A stretch of 64,000 bases of DNA, from positions 24,001 to 88,000 of the forward strand of contig CAKZOK010000105.1 of assembly GCA_937136415.1 (NCBI GenBank). The letters run 5' to 3'. This document shows, one piece after another, positions 27,288-35,961 of the stretch. The notes beneath the pieces are model-generated. The model saw only the letters and a list, made by a program, of their open reading frames with translations, was not told the DNA's origin and ran no database searches. The translations under genes were made by a program, and so were the position numbers. The DNA comes from an uncultured Cytophagales bacterium (GTDB lineage Bacteria > Bacteroidota > Bacteroidia > Cytophagales > Bernardetiaceae). Every line of letters begins with the position of its first letter. Position 1 is the first letter of the stretch.

Positions 27288-27683
27288 AATTAAACCATTA
27301 ATTGATAAAATTATGTCAAATATAGTTATCTCCATGCCGTTGTTGGTCTTTAGTTTCGGCTTGCCGTTACGGTGACCAACAACAGAAATAACGCACAGAA
27401 CTAAGGCAAAATATTCTATTTTTTATTTTGAATCAATGAGAATTTTGAAAGTAAGTTGATAAATTTATAGGTGTATTTTTTGTTGGTCATCACAACGGCA
27501 AGCCGAAGTTAAAGACCAACAAAGGCGAGAAATTATTGTCAAAGAATATCTATCTCACAAGATTGTTTTTACAAATGATGGTTGGTTTATGTATCACTCA
27601 AAAGGGTAATCAAAAACTTTTTAGAAACTTTTTAGTTATCACTTTTTAATGATAAATTTAAAAAAAATAAAAATAGAGTTGCT
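27288..27683. other. Intergenic region holding a large inverted-repeat element
   Basis: 396 bases. The main content is the element at 27339-27520; the last 150 bases are A/T-rich leader of the next gene. Confidence 0.6.
27339..27520. repeat. Inverted repeat of two hairpin arms (GTTGGTC...GACCAAC)
   Basis: The left arm at 27339-27383 begins GTTGTTGGTC and ends GACCAACAAC, so it is itself a stem-loop. The right arm at 27482-27520 begins GTTGGTC and ends GACCAAC. The two arms are near-perfect reverse complements over about 39 bases (core TTCGGCTTGCCGTT against AACGGCAAGCCGAA). About 100 A/T-rich bases separate them. No coding capacity. G/C content of the arms is clearly above the surroundings. 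Confidence 0.75.
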
Positions 27684-28307
27684 ATGAAAAACATAATAAA
27701 TAAAATAAAATGGGTAGTTGGTTTATTATTTATATTTTTATTAATTCTAGCAACTAATTTAATGGATAGAAATCATATAAAAAATATAAGAACTTCTGTT
27801 ACAACAATGTATAAGGATAGATTAATTGTAAAAAATTTGATTTATACTATCTCTAAACTTAAAGAAGAAAAAAAGATTGCTTTTTTTATCTCTAATGCTG
27901 ATTTTTATATCAAAAAAAATGCAGCTACAAATGATTCTATTTATAAACTAATTGACAAATTTGGAAGTACTCAACTTACTTCAAATGAAAAAAAATACTT
28001 AGAAAGACTGCATAATAATTTTCAAAAATTAGAAAATTTAGAAAACCAAGTTCTCAATAATAAAAATATTTTGAAAGATGAAGAATGGAGAAATAAAGTA
28101 GAAACTCAACTTTTACGTTTGAGAAAAAACCTTGATTTTTTGTCTGAAATTCAGCTTGATGAAGGCAAAAGAGAACTTGTTAGAGTAAACAGAGATTTTA
28201 ATACAATAGATTTATTTACCAATATCGAAATTGCTTTTCTTGTTGTAATTGGTATTATTGCCCAAATAATTATTTTATATCCTGTCAAAAAAGAAAAAGA
28301 AATGTAA
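27684..28307 (+). CDS. Four-helix-bundle membrane sensor domain without output domain
   Basis: 207 residues. One membrane helix at about 9-27 and another at about 178-200 bracket a helical, Lys/Glu/Asn-rich periplasmic region. The order is that of the MCP-type four-helix-bundle (4HB) sensor. The protein stops 8 residues after the second helix (YPVKKEKEM), so there is no HAMP, kinase or methyl-accepting domain. Chemoreceptor-like 4HB proteins without output modules are known in Bacteroidota, but their role is not established. It may pair with a separately encoded partner. It is monocistronic. Confidence 0.75.
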   Translation: MKNIINKIKWVVGLLFIFLLILATNLMDRNHIKNIRTSVTTMYKDRLIVKNLIYTISKLKEEKKIAFFISNADFYIKKNAATNDSIYKLIDKFGSTQLTSNEKKYLERLHNNFQKLENLENQVLNNKNILKDEEWRNKVETQLLRLRKNLDFLSEIQLDEGKRELVRVNRDFNTIDLFTNIEIAFLVVIGIIAQIIILYPVKKEKEM

Positions 28308-28542
28308 TTTTTTATATTAAAAATTTTGACCTAAAAAAGCTGTTTTTTCCTTCTAGCTCTTCCCTTTAATTATTTTTAATTATTAATTTTTGTCCGTAAT
28401 TTTTAAAAACCAATCTCTTAAGTATTACAATATTTTTTGTTTTGCTGCAATTCTTTCAAAACCATTATTCAAAAAAGTTGCTTATCTTAGCTTTTATAAT
28501 CATTAAAAAAATCAACAAAAAGATTTATTAAAAATATATTCT

Positions 28543-30297
28543 ATGAAAGCAATTTTGGTAACTGGTGGTGCTGGTTTTATTGGTTCTAATTTTATTCCTT
28601 ATTTTTTAGAAACACACAAAAATTATAAAATAATTAATTTGGACTTGCTTACCTATGCAGGTAATTTGGATAATTTGAGTGAAATAGAAAATAATTCTCG
28701 CTACGAATTTGTGAAAGGAGATATTGTAAATAGGCAGCTTGTCGAACATCTTTTTACCAAACATGACATAAAAGGAGTGATTCATTTTGCTGCCGAATCG
28801 CACGTTGATAATTCTATTTCTGACCCAGAGGCTTTTGTCAGAACAAATGTTCATGGAACTTTTACACTCATTGATGTTGCTCGCAAATATTGGCAAGATG
28901 CTCCATTTTCATACAAAAAAGGCTATGAAAACACTCGTTTTCTTCACGTTTCGACAGACGAAGTATATGGAACATTAGGCGAAACTGGATTTTTTACAGA
29001 AACTACTCCTTATGCTCCCAATAGCCCATACAGTGCCTCAAAAGCAGGAAGTGATTTGATTGTCAGAAGCTATTTTCATACCTACGGATTTGATGTGGTA
29101 ATTACAAATTGCTCTAATAATTTTGGTGAAAAACAACATCACGAAAAACTTATTCCGACCATTATCCGAAAAGCTCTTACTGACCAAGCCATTCCAATTT
29201 ATGGAAATGGGCAAAATATCAGAGATTGGCTCTATGTTTTAGACCACGCCAAAGGAATCGATAAAGTATTTCAGGAAGGAAAAAAAGGCGATTCGTATAA
29301 TATTGGCTCAAATAACGAATGGAATAATTTGGATTTAGCCAAAAAAATCTGTTCGCTTTTGGATACAATTAAACCAAAAGAACAAGGAAAATATCAAGAT
29401 TTACTTACCTTTGTAAAAGACCGACCAGGGCATGATTTGCGTTATGCTATTGATTCTTCAAAAATAGAAAATGAATTGAATTGGAAGGCTGATACTGATT
29501 TTGATACAGCACTTACAAAGACAATTAAGTGGTATATTGATTTGTATAATTCTGAAAAATTTAATTCTGAGCCTAAAAAAGAGAAAATCAAAACAGTAGA
29601 GGCAGAAGAAATTAAACCACAATCAAAGCAAGAAAACCAACAAAAAGAAGAACCAGTCATAGAGCTAGAAACAAAGCCTATTTCAGAATCAAAAACAGAA
29701 GAAAAACACGTCTATAAGACTACATTTGCCACAAATAAATATGACAAAATTTTTGATACTGCAAATCTAAATGAGTCTTTGGAAGCTCTAGCAGAGGTAA
29801 AAGCTGCCATTATTCGTACTAGAAAAGATTATGAATTTTATCAAGAAAAAGAAAAAGATGCTGAAAATAAAGCAAAGCGAATAATTGCAAAGGCACAAGA
29901 GGGAACTTTGGAATGGAATGAGGCAAATAATCTTGCCATGGAACTCCTAAAAGAACAAGAACGCTCCAAACAAATGGCTGATGGCGCACTCAACCAGCTT
30001 GCAGAATTAGGAAAATTACAAGATAAAATCGAAAAACATTCTCAAACTGTAAAGTCTATCAAAGAAAAACAGCGTGTCAAAATGCCTGATTCTTCAGAAA
30101 CAATTTCCATGATAGAGCGAATGAAAGCCAAAATTCAGAAAGATGAAGTGTTAGGAGATTTATATGAAGATTTTGGAAAAGATACTGCCAAAAATGACCC
30201 TTTATTGAATGATAAAGTAAATAAAGCTCTAGGAATTGACCCAGAAAAAGATGCCCTAAATGCACTCAAAAATAAATTAGGAATGGATAAAAAATAA
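28543..30297 (+). CDS. rfbB: dTDP-glucose 4,6-dehydratase with coiled-coil C-terminal extension
   Basis: 584 residues. The first 345 form a complete RmlB-type extended short-chain dehydrogenase: TGGAGFIGSNF (NAD loop, 7-17), DLLTYAGNLDNL, HFAAESHVDNSI, STDEVYG with Thr138, Asp139 and Glu140, YSASK with Tyr163 and Lys167, NNFGEKQHHEKLIP, YGNGQNIRDWLYVLDH, DRPGHDLRYAID. It makes dTDP-4-keto-6-deoxyglucose from dTDP-glucose for rhamnose-type sugars. Residues 346-584 are not part of the family: an acidic/Lys/Gln-rich linker, then a coiled coil (about 410-520) and a helical end. No frameshift is visible at the junction. rfbA/C/D are not adjacent. Confidence 0.9.
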   Translation: MKAILVTGGAGFIGSNFIPYFLETHKNYKIINLDLLTYAGNLDNLSEIENNSRYEFVKGDIVNRQLVEHLFTKHDIKGVIHFAAESHVDNSISDPEAFVRTNVHGTFTLIDVARKYWQDAPFSYKKGYENTRFLHVSTDEVYGTLGETGFFTETTPYAPNSPYSASKAGSDLIVRSYFHTYGFDVVITNCSNNFGEKQHHEKLIPTIIRKALTDQAIPIYGNGQNIRDWLYVLDHAKGIDKVFQEGKKGDSYNIGSNNEWNNLDLAKKICSLLDTIKPKEQGKYQDLLTFVKDRPGHDLRYAIDSSKIENELNWKADTDFDTALTKTIKWYIDLYNSEKFNSEPKKEKIKTVEAEEIKPQSKQENQQKEEPVIELETKPISESKTEEKHVYKTTFATNKYDKIFDTANLNESLEALAEVKAAIIRTRKDYEFYQEKEKDAENKAKRIIAKAQEGTLEWNEANNLAMELLKEQERSKQMADGALNQLAELGKLQDKIEKHSQTVKSIKEKQRVKMPDSSETISMIERMKAKIQKDEVLGDLYEDFGKDTAKNDPLLNDKVNKALGIDPEKDALNALKNKLGMDKK

Positions 30298-30311
30298 ATT
30301 ATTTACTTTCT

Positions 30312-30356
30312 TAAAAAAATGGCATTTTATTTTAAAAATAGAATGCCATTTTTTTG
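30312..30356. terminator. Intrinsic terminator
   Basis: AAAAATGGCATTTTATTTT pairs with AATAGAATGCCATTTTT, followed by T's. It closes the rfbB-like gene. Confidence 0.85.
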
Positions 30357-30454
30357 TATAATAAAACCTTCTTAGTTTTTTGCTGTTATTTATTTATCTA
30401 CACATAAAAACAAAAACTTTATTATTATTTTTACAAAATTAATTATTTGTTTTT

Positions 30455-31519
30455 ATGCCAACTCCTCCAAAAAAATCTAATCAAGACTATATTGCTGCAC
30501 CTCCCAAAAGCATAGTCAAAACAATTTGGAAAGTATTCAGAAAAGTAAAAAAAACTACTTCGCAAGCAAACAGCATTCTTAATGGCTCTCTCGGAGATAA
30601 ATTTCAAGAGTATTCAATTTTGAAACCTTTGGATATTAAAATGAATTTTTATCATCGTCAAAGCCCTCTCAAATTAGACAAAGAAAGTCTAAAAAAACGT
30701 TCGAATTATTCATACAATGACAAACCAGTTTCGAATAAAATTTGTATTCTTATTCACGGACTCATCTACAACGAATCAGCTTGGCAATTTAAAGATAGAA
30801 GTGATTATGGTAAAAAATTAGAAGACGATTTTGGATTTACTCCTTTTTATCTTCGTTATAATACAGGCTTGCATATTTCGGATAATGGACAAGAATTAGC
30901 TATTTTATTAGAAGAATTATATCAAAATTATCCTACCAAAACAGAAGAAATTTATTTTATTTGTCATAGTATGGGAGGGCTTTTGATGCACAGTGCTGCC
31001 TATTATGCACAAGAGAATGGGTTTGAATGGGTCAAAAAAGCGAAAAAAGTATTTTTATTAGGCACACCTCATCTGGGTTCTTTCTTTGAGCGTTTTGCAA
31101 ATGTTACAACTAATATTTTGCAGCGTGTCCCCAACTGGCACACTCGTTTGGTGGGTAAGGTAATTAATCTTAGAAGTGCTGGAATAAAAGATTTGCGTTA
31201 TGGTTATTTGAGAGAAGAAGATTGGAAAGATAAAAATCCAGATTCATTTTTAGAAAATACAAAAAATGAAGTTCCAAAGTTAGAATATGTAGAATATTTT
31301 ATTATTTCGGGAAGGCTTACCAAAGAAGAAACTCATTGGATAAATTTATTTTTTGGAGATATTTTGGTTAGTAAAAAGAGTGCAAATGCTCATTTTATAG
31401 ATGCTGAAAAAATTGATACTCAAAATGATAATTCAATTCAGTTTGCTGCAACACATCATTTCAAACTTCTGACAATGAACGAAGTTTATGAAAAAATTAA
31501 ATCTTGGATAGAAAGTTAG
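30455..31519 (+). CDS. Alpha/beta hydrolase (lipase/esterase-like)
   Basis: 354 residues, no signal peptide, Lys-rich first 45 residues. ICILIHGLIYNESAWQF is the oxyanion-hole strand (HG). IYFICHSMGGLLMHSAAYYA is the nucleophile elbow with Ser172 in C-H-S-M-G-G. KVFLLGTPHLGSFFERF resembles the lid/Asp region of bacterial PGAP1/lipase-like hydrolases. HHFKLL near the C-terminus supplies the probable catalytic His. Likely a cytoplasmic or peripheral esterase acting on lipids; the substrate is unknown. The gene is single, followed by two hairpins. Confidence 0.85.
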   Translation: MPTPPKKSNQDYIAAPPKSIVKTIWKVFRKVKKTTSQANSILNGSLGDKFQEYSILKPLDIKMNFYHRQSPLKLDKESLKKRSNYSYNDKPVSNKICILIHGLIYNESAWQFKDRSDYGKKLEDDFGFTPFYLRYNTGLHISDNGQELAILLEELYQNYPTKTEEIYFICHSMGGLLMHSAAYYAQENGFEWVKKAKKVFLLGTPHLGSFFERFANVTTNILQRVPNWHTRLVGKVINLRSAGIKDLRYGYLREEDWKDKNPDSFLENTKNEVPKLEYVEYFIISGRLTKEETHWINLFFGDILVSKKSANAHFIDAEKIDTQNDNSIQFAATHHFKLLTMNEVYEKIKSWIES

Positions 31520-31549
31520 TATTAATGATTAAAGCATATTCATAAAAAA

Positions 31550-31658
31550 ATTGTCAGTAGTTGTGAGGTAACTCAAAACAACTCTGACAATAGTTTAACA
31601 CAAAAGCACTTATTTTTTCCAACTATTGATAACCTTTAAAAAAGAGTATCAATAGTTG
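31550..31658. repeat. Twin hairpins after the hydrolase gene
   Basis: 31550-31591 pairs ATTGTCAG..AGTTGT with ACAACTCTGACAAT. 31620-31658 pairs CAACTATTGATA with TATCAATAGTTG perfectly (12 bp). The gene pair here is convergent (hydrolase plus, rsh minus). Neither stem has a long T tract, so a structured repeat is as likely as a terminator. Confidence 0.5.
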
Positions 31659-31691
31659 AAAGGTTACATAATACATGAAAGCAAAATTATT

Positions 31692-33971
31692 CTAATTTTC
31701 ATCTTCATCTTGCCTCATTACTTGCACTACGCCATCTAATTCTTTGACTTCTGTAATCAATTTTTGTACTTGTTCTGTATTCAAGACACGCAAACGAACT
31801 TTTCCCTCAAAGACAGTTTCATTATTAATATCAAAACTAATTCCACAAATATTGACTTTGTTTTGGTTAGAAATAATACGAGTAACATCGTTTACAAGCC
31901 CCATTCTATCAGCTCCAATAATAGTCAAAAGCACCTCAAAAGTTTGGCTTTTTTGGCTTGACCAATTCACTGAAATAATTCTATTTCCATACGATGCCAT
32001 AATTGCGACAGCATTTGGGCAATCAGTTCTGTGAATACGAATACCTCTTCCACTTGTAGTCAATCCAAAAATATTATCTCCCGGAATTGGGTGGCAACAT
32101 TGCGACAAATGAAACTCTATTGTAGAATCTCCTCCAATCAAAAGAATATCATCTTTCTTTTTGGGTTTGATTCCTTTAGCTTCTTTTTTAGGTTTGATTT
32201 GAGCAGCTTTATAGCTTTCATTTTCTTCCCTAAATTTTTTGATTTGTGTATGTTCTATTTTTCCTTTTCCGACAGCATAATATAAATCAGAAGCATATTT
32301 GTAACCAAAATAATCTAAAAGTTGATTTACTGTTGTATCATTAAAATTAAGTTTGAGTTGTTTTAATTTTCTTTTTATGATACCTTTTCCGTCTTCAATA
32401 ACAGTTTTTTGATTTTTTTTGAGAGCCTGACGAATACACTGTTTGGATTTTGAAGTACGAACATAAGAGAGCCAATCTTCATTTACTTTTGTTTTGGACG
32501 AAACAACAACTTCTATTTGGTCGCCATTTTGAAGCTCATAATTTAGAGGAACAAGTTTATGATTTACCTTGCCTCCCATACAACGCTCCCCAATTTCAGA
32601 ATGAATATTAAAAGCAAAATCCAAGATGGTAGAACCTTGAGGCAATACCTTCAAATCTCCTTTTGGTGTAAAGACATAAATTTCATCACTAAAAAAATTA
32701 TTCTGAAATTCATCAATAAAGTCTAAAGCAGAAAGGTCTTTGTTTTCGATGCTTTCACGCACTCTAGCAATCCAACCTTCAATACTAGATTCACTTTTAT
32801 CTGTTCCTCCTTTGTATTTCCAGTGTGCTGCATAGCCTTTTTCGGCTATTTCGTCCATTCTGTGTGTTCGGATTTGAACCTCTACCCATTGCCCTCTTTT
32901 GCTCATAACGGTTGTATGAAGTGACTCATAACCTGTCGTTTTGGGTGCGCTAATCCAATCTCGCAAACGCTGAGGACTAGGCTGGTAAAAATCAGTTACG
33001 ACAGAATAAGTACGCCAACAGGCAGCTTTTTCATCTTCTCCTACTCCTGTATTTAGGATAAGACGAATAGCAAACAAATCATATACTTCATCAAAAGGAA
33101 TTTGTTGTTTGTGCATTTTCTTTTGAATAGAAGAAATTGATTTCATTCTACTTTTAATCTCAAAATCAAGTCCTTGTCGTGCTAGTTCTTCTTCAATAGG
33201 TTTTTTAAATTCATTGATAAAACGAGTACGTGAAGCCTTGGTTCTTCTGATATGCTCAACAATTTGGTCATATTCTTTTCTATTAGAATACTTCAACGAC
33301 AAATCATCTAGCTCCGAACGAATATTGTACAATCCCAAACGATGTGCAAGAGGTGCATAAATATATTGTGTTTCTGCTTTTATTTTGAGTTGTTTTGCGC
33401 TTGGCATACTTTCAAGGGTACGCATATTGTGCAAACGGTCAGCAATTTTGATAAGAACAACACGAATATCTTCCGAGATTGTTAGGAGTACTTTTCTAAA
33501 TGTTTCGGCTTGTTGAGATTTTTCTTGCCCAAACATATCACTAGGAACTTTGGTAAGCCCATCAATAATTTTGGCAACACGGCTTCCAAACTCTTTCTCC
33601 AATCTTGAAAGAGGAATATCCGAATCTTCTACTACATCGTGCAACAAAGCACAGATAATCGAAGTTGTTCCGAGTCCCATTTCCTCTACCACAATTCGTG
33701 CTACTTCAATAGGGTGAAAAATATAAGGCTCACCTGACTTTCTGCGTACATTTCCGTGTGCTTCTGTTGCTATTTGAAATGCTTTTTTTATTTTTTTTGA
33801 ATCATCGCCTTGCATATAAGGGCGAGCTAATCGCATCAAATGACGATAACGCTGCAAAATCTCAGCTTTTTCTTTTTTTTCTCTTTCTAGTTTTTGTTCT
33901 TGAGTAAGTTCTTCTTGTTTTTTTTCTGGAGTTTTATTGGGAATTTCTATTCCCTTTTCTGGTATAGACAT
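31692..33971 (-). CDS. spoT: Bifunctional (p)ppGpp synthetase/hydrolase (RSH)
   Basis: 759 residues. HD hydrolase domain: FHPIEVARIV with His86 and CALLHDVVEDSD with His111-Asp112. Synthetase domain: IRLILNTG, WISAPKTTGYESLHTTV, VEVQIRTHRMDEIAEKGYAAHW. TGS domain: VFTPKGDLKVLPQGSTILDFAFNIHSEIG. Zinc-finger-like CCHPIPGD region and a C-terminal ACT domain (FEVLLTIIGADRMGLVNDVTRII). Both catalytic halves look intact, so it makes and degrades (p)ppGpp, the stringent alarmone. The gene is single. In Bacteroidota one long RSH of this kind usually handles both activities. Confidence 0.97.
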   Translation of the reverse strand: MSIPEKGIEIPNKTPEKKQEELTQEQKLEREKKEKAEILQRYRHLMRLARPYMQGDDSKKIKKAFQIATEAHGNVRRKSGEPYIFHPIEVARIVVEEMGLGTTSIICALLHDVVEDSDIPLSRLEKEFGSRVAKIIDGLTKVPSDMFGQEKSQQAETFRKVLLTISEDIRVVLIKIADRLHNMRTLESMPSAKQLKIKAETQYIYAPLAHRLGLYNIRSELDDLSLKYSNRKEYDQIVEHIRRTKASRTRFINEFKKPIEEELARQGLDFEIKSRMKSISSIQKKMHKQQIPFDEVYDLFAIRLILNTGVGEDEKAACWRTYSVVTDFYQPSPQRLRDWISAPKTTGYESLHTTVMSKRGQWVEVQIRTHRMDEIAEKGYAAHWKYKGGTDKSESSIEGWIARVRESIENKDLSALDFIDEFQNNFFSDEIYVFTPKGDLKVLPQGSTILDFAFNIHSEIGERCMGGKVNHKLVPLNYELQNGDQIEVVVSSKTKVNEDWLSYVRTSKSKQCIRQALKKNQKTVIEDGKGIIKRKLKQLKLNFNDTTVNQLLDYFGYKYASDLYYAVGKGKIEHTQIKKFREENESYKAAQIKPKKEAKGIKPKKKDDILLIGGDSTIEFHLSQCCHPIPGDNIFGLTTSGRGIRIHRTDCPNAVAIMASYGNRIISVNWSSQKSQTFEVLLTIIGADRMGLVNDVTRIISNQNKVNICGISFDINNETVFEGKVRLRVLNTEQVQKLITEVKELDGVVQVMRQDEDEN

Positions 33972-34338
33972 ATCTTTTCAATAAAGTAAAATTTAATTTT
34001 ATAGGAGTTATTAGTTTGTGTGTTTTGTATTTTTATATCTATAAAAATAGATAAGTTGCTAAACTAATTTACTCATTTTATTTCATATATTCTAACTCTA
34101 TGGAAAAAAAATATAAACTCATAGATTAATTTTGTTGTACTGGTTGGTAAGCAATATCTCAAAACAAAATCCATTTTTATTTCTTTTTTTATATAAAATT
34201 GTACTATAACTATTTTTTAAGAAAAAATGCTAGTCTAAAAGCTATTTTTTTTGCACTTTTGTAGTATATAATTTTTAGTTTTTAATCGTTGAGTTCAAAA
34301 CTTCTTTAATTTATCTTCATCAAAAAAATAAAAAATCG
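33972..34338. other. Intergenic region spoT/Nudix, no feature recognised
   Basis: 367 A/T-rich bases between divergent genes. Promoters for both must lie here; none fits the consensus convincingly, and no repeat was found. Confidence 0.4.
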
Positions 34339-34935
34339 ATGCGCATTTTTGTTCAAAATAATTATTTAGAGTTTGTTAATGAATATCCTGAAGTAACAGG
34401 AGGGCGTATTTTACAAACTGAAAAAATAAAAGATAGCTATAAACTTTATCTTTCTCTCAAAACTCGTACAGATTTTACGAGAGCCTATATCAAAACAGAT
34501 GACATAGAAAAATCATTTGAGGAGTTTGCCAAAAAATTCAAAATTAGAGAAGCAGCAGGGGGATTGGTGATGCGTGATACTCTTCAGCTTTGGATTTTTA
34601 GAAATGGAAAATGGGATTTGCCCAAAGGACACCTAGAAGACAATGAAACCAATGCAGAAGCTGCTCTCAGAGAAGTAGAAGAAGAGTGTGGAATCAAAGC
34701 AGAAATTGTAAAAAAGCTACCCACAACTTATCATATTTATACTTATGAAGGCAAAGAAATTATCAAAAAGACCTACTGGTTTGAGATGAGTACAGAAGAT
34801 GAAAGCATTCCTCAACCCCAAATTGAAGAAGGAATAGAAAAGGTTACTTGGTTAAAAGAAATCGAAATTCCTTATATTCTCAACAATACGTGGGCTTCAA
34901 TAGAGTATTTGCTTTCTCAAATTATTGAGTTTTAA
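34339..34935 (+). CDS. Nudix hydrolase
   Basis: 198 residues. The Nudix box at 97-119 fits the consensus fully: Gly97, Glu103, Arg111-Glu112, Glu115-Glu116 and Gly118. The fold runs from about residue 72 (AAGGLVMRDTLQLWIFRNGKWDLPKGHLE) to the end. The first 70 residues are an extra N-terminal domain of unknown role (MRIFVQNNYLEFVNEYPEVTGG). Nudix enzymes cleave nucleoside-diphosphate compounds; the substrate is unclear here. Several Bacteroidota Nudix proteins with this N-terminal piece exist in my memory, which suggests a conserved architecture. Confidence 0.9.
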   Translation: MRIFVQNNYLEFVNEYPEVTGGRILQTEKIKDSYKLYLSLKTRTDFTRAYIKTDDIEKSFEEFAKKFKIREAAGGLVMRDTLQLWIFRNGKWDLPKGHLEDNETNAEAALREVEEECGIKAEIVKKLPTTYHIYTYEGKEIIKKTYWFEMSTEDESIPQPQIEEGIEKVTWLKEIEIPYILNNTWASIEYLLSQIIEF

Positions 34936-35123
34936 AAAAGTTCCTTTTTAAGATGTTTTTGTTTTATTCAGAATAAAAACAAATAAGAAGATATAATGTA
35001 AATAATTGATAATTATGGAATTAATAAATATGTAGTGGGGTTATGAGGTAGTTAATTTATTCAAAATAAAATCAGAATAGATTAGCATTAATAAAATCCT
35101 ATTCAATTTTAACTACTATTATT

Positions 35124-35486
35124 ATGACTGCTTTATTTACCAAAAAACAGAAAACTCAAAATCAATCTAAAGTTTCTCAAAAATTCAAAACAACAAAAGA
35201 ATTTATTGATAATCTACATCTTCAAAAAGATGCGCATGAAAAAAAATTCTTTGAGTACGAACAAGAACTCGCCAGAGTACAATATCGCATTTTGGAAATT
35301 AGAAACCATCAGAAACATCACCGAGAGAAGATATTTGCTTTAACCAAAGAAATCTCAAAGCATAATAAACCCAAACCAGCAAAACCAAAATACAACTATA
35401 CCAGTTTTTATGTTTTTGCAGGGCTTTTAATTGCTGTCTTTATGGCTGCTTTGTATTTCATTTTTACAAATTTTATTGCTCTCTAA
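35124..35486 (+). CDS. Small tail-anchored coiled-coil protein
   Basis: 120 residues. A Lys/Gln-rich N-terminus is followed by a coiled coil (about 27-80, HLQKDAHEKKFFEYEQELARVQYRILEIRNH). One C-terminal membrane helix lies at about 98-118 (FYVFAGLLIAVFMAALYFIF). It is probably an inner-membrane protein with its bulk in the cytoplasm. No family is recognised. The ordered composition and terminator behind it support a real gene. Confidence 0.65.
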   Translation: MTALFTKKQKTQNQSKVSQKFKTTKEFIDNLHLQKDAHEKKFFEYEQELARVQYRILEIRNHQKHHREKIFALTKEISKHNKPKPAKPKYNYTSFYVFAGLLIAVFMAALYFIFTNFIAL

Positions 35487-35508
35487 ATTGATAATTCTAT
35501 AAATAAAC

Positions 35509-35555
35509 AAAACCTTATTCAATCCGTATTTTTCGGTTTTGAATAAGGTTTTTTT
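35509..35555. terminator. Intrinsic terminator
   Basis: AAAACCTTATTCAA pairs with TTGAATAAGGTTTT around a loop that contains CCG/CGG pairing, followed by a T run. It closes the small coiled-coil gene. Confidence 0.85.
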
Positions 35556-35567
35556 TATAAAAAAAAG

Positions 35568-35576
35568 TTATCCACA
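35568..35576. promoter_or_regulatory. Perfect DnaA-box match upstream of nrdA
   Basis: TTATCCACA at 35568-35576 is the strongest DnaA-box form. It lies 386 bases before the nrdA start. DnaA regulates nrdAB in E. coli, so this could be functional, but a single 9-mer is weak evidence. Confidence 0.3.
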
Positions 35577-35961
35577 AAATTTAATATTATTTTTTTTTAC
35601 TTCATTTTTGAAAGATAAATCAAAAATTACAAATTATTTTTTAGCAAAATTTCATAACAAAAAGCTATTTTTAATAACAAATTTTCAATAGAGTTGGTTT
35701 TTTATGTGTTTGATTTATAAGAACTATTCCAAAATCCTTTCTCAACAAAAGTTAAAGTTTGGCGTTATTAGCAAAGTAATCTTTCTTAGATTGAATCTAA
35801 ATAACTCAATTCTAAAATAAGATGCGTATTTTTGTATCAAAATCTAACAACATATTTTTAATTTGCTAATTATCAACTATTTAACCGTTTTTGTACAGTA
35901 GCATTTATTAACTAAAAAATACGTTTTTCCTCAAAATTAATTTATTTCAACCACTATATAT

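Larger units (their letters stand above)
35487..35961. other. nrdA upstream region
   Basis: 475 bases: terminator at 35509-35555, a DnaA-box match at 35568-35576, then A/T-rich sequence to the nrdA start. No NrdR-type box was recognised. Confidence 0.5.
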
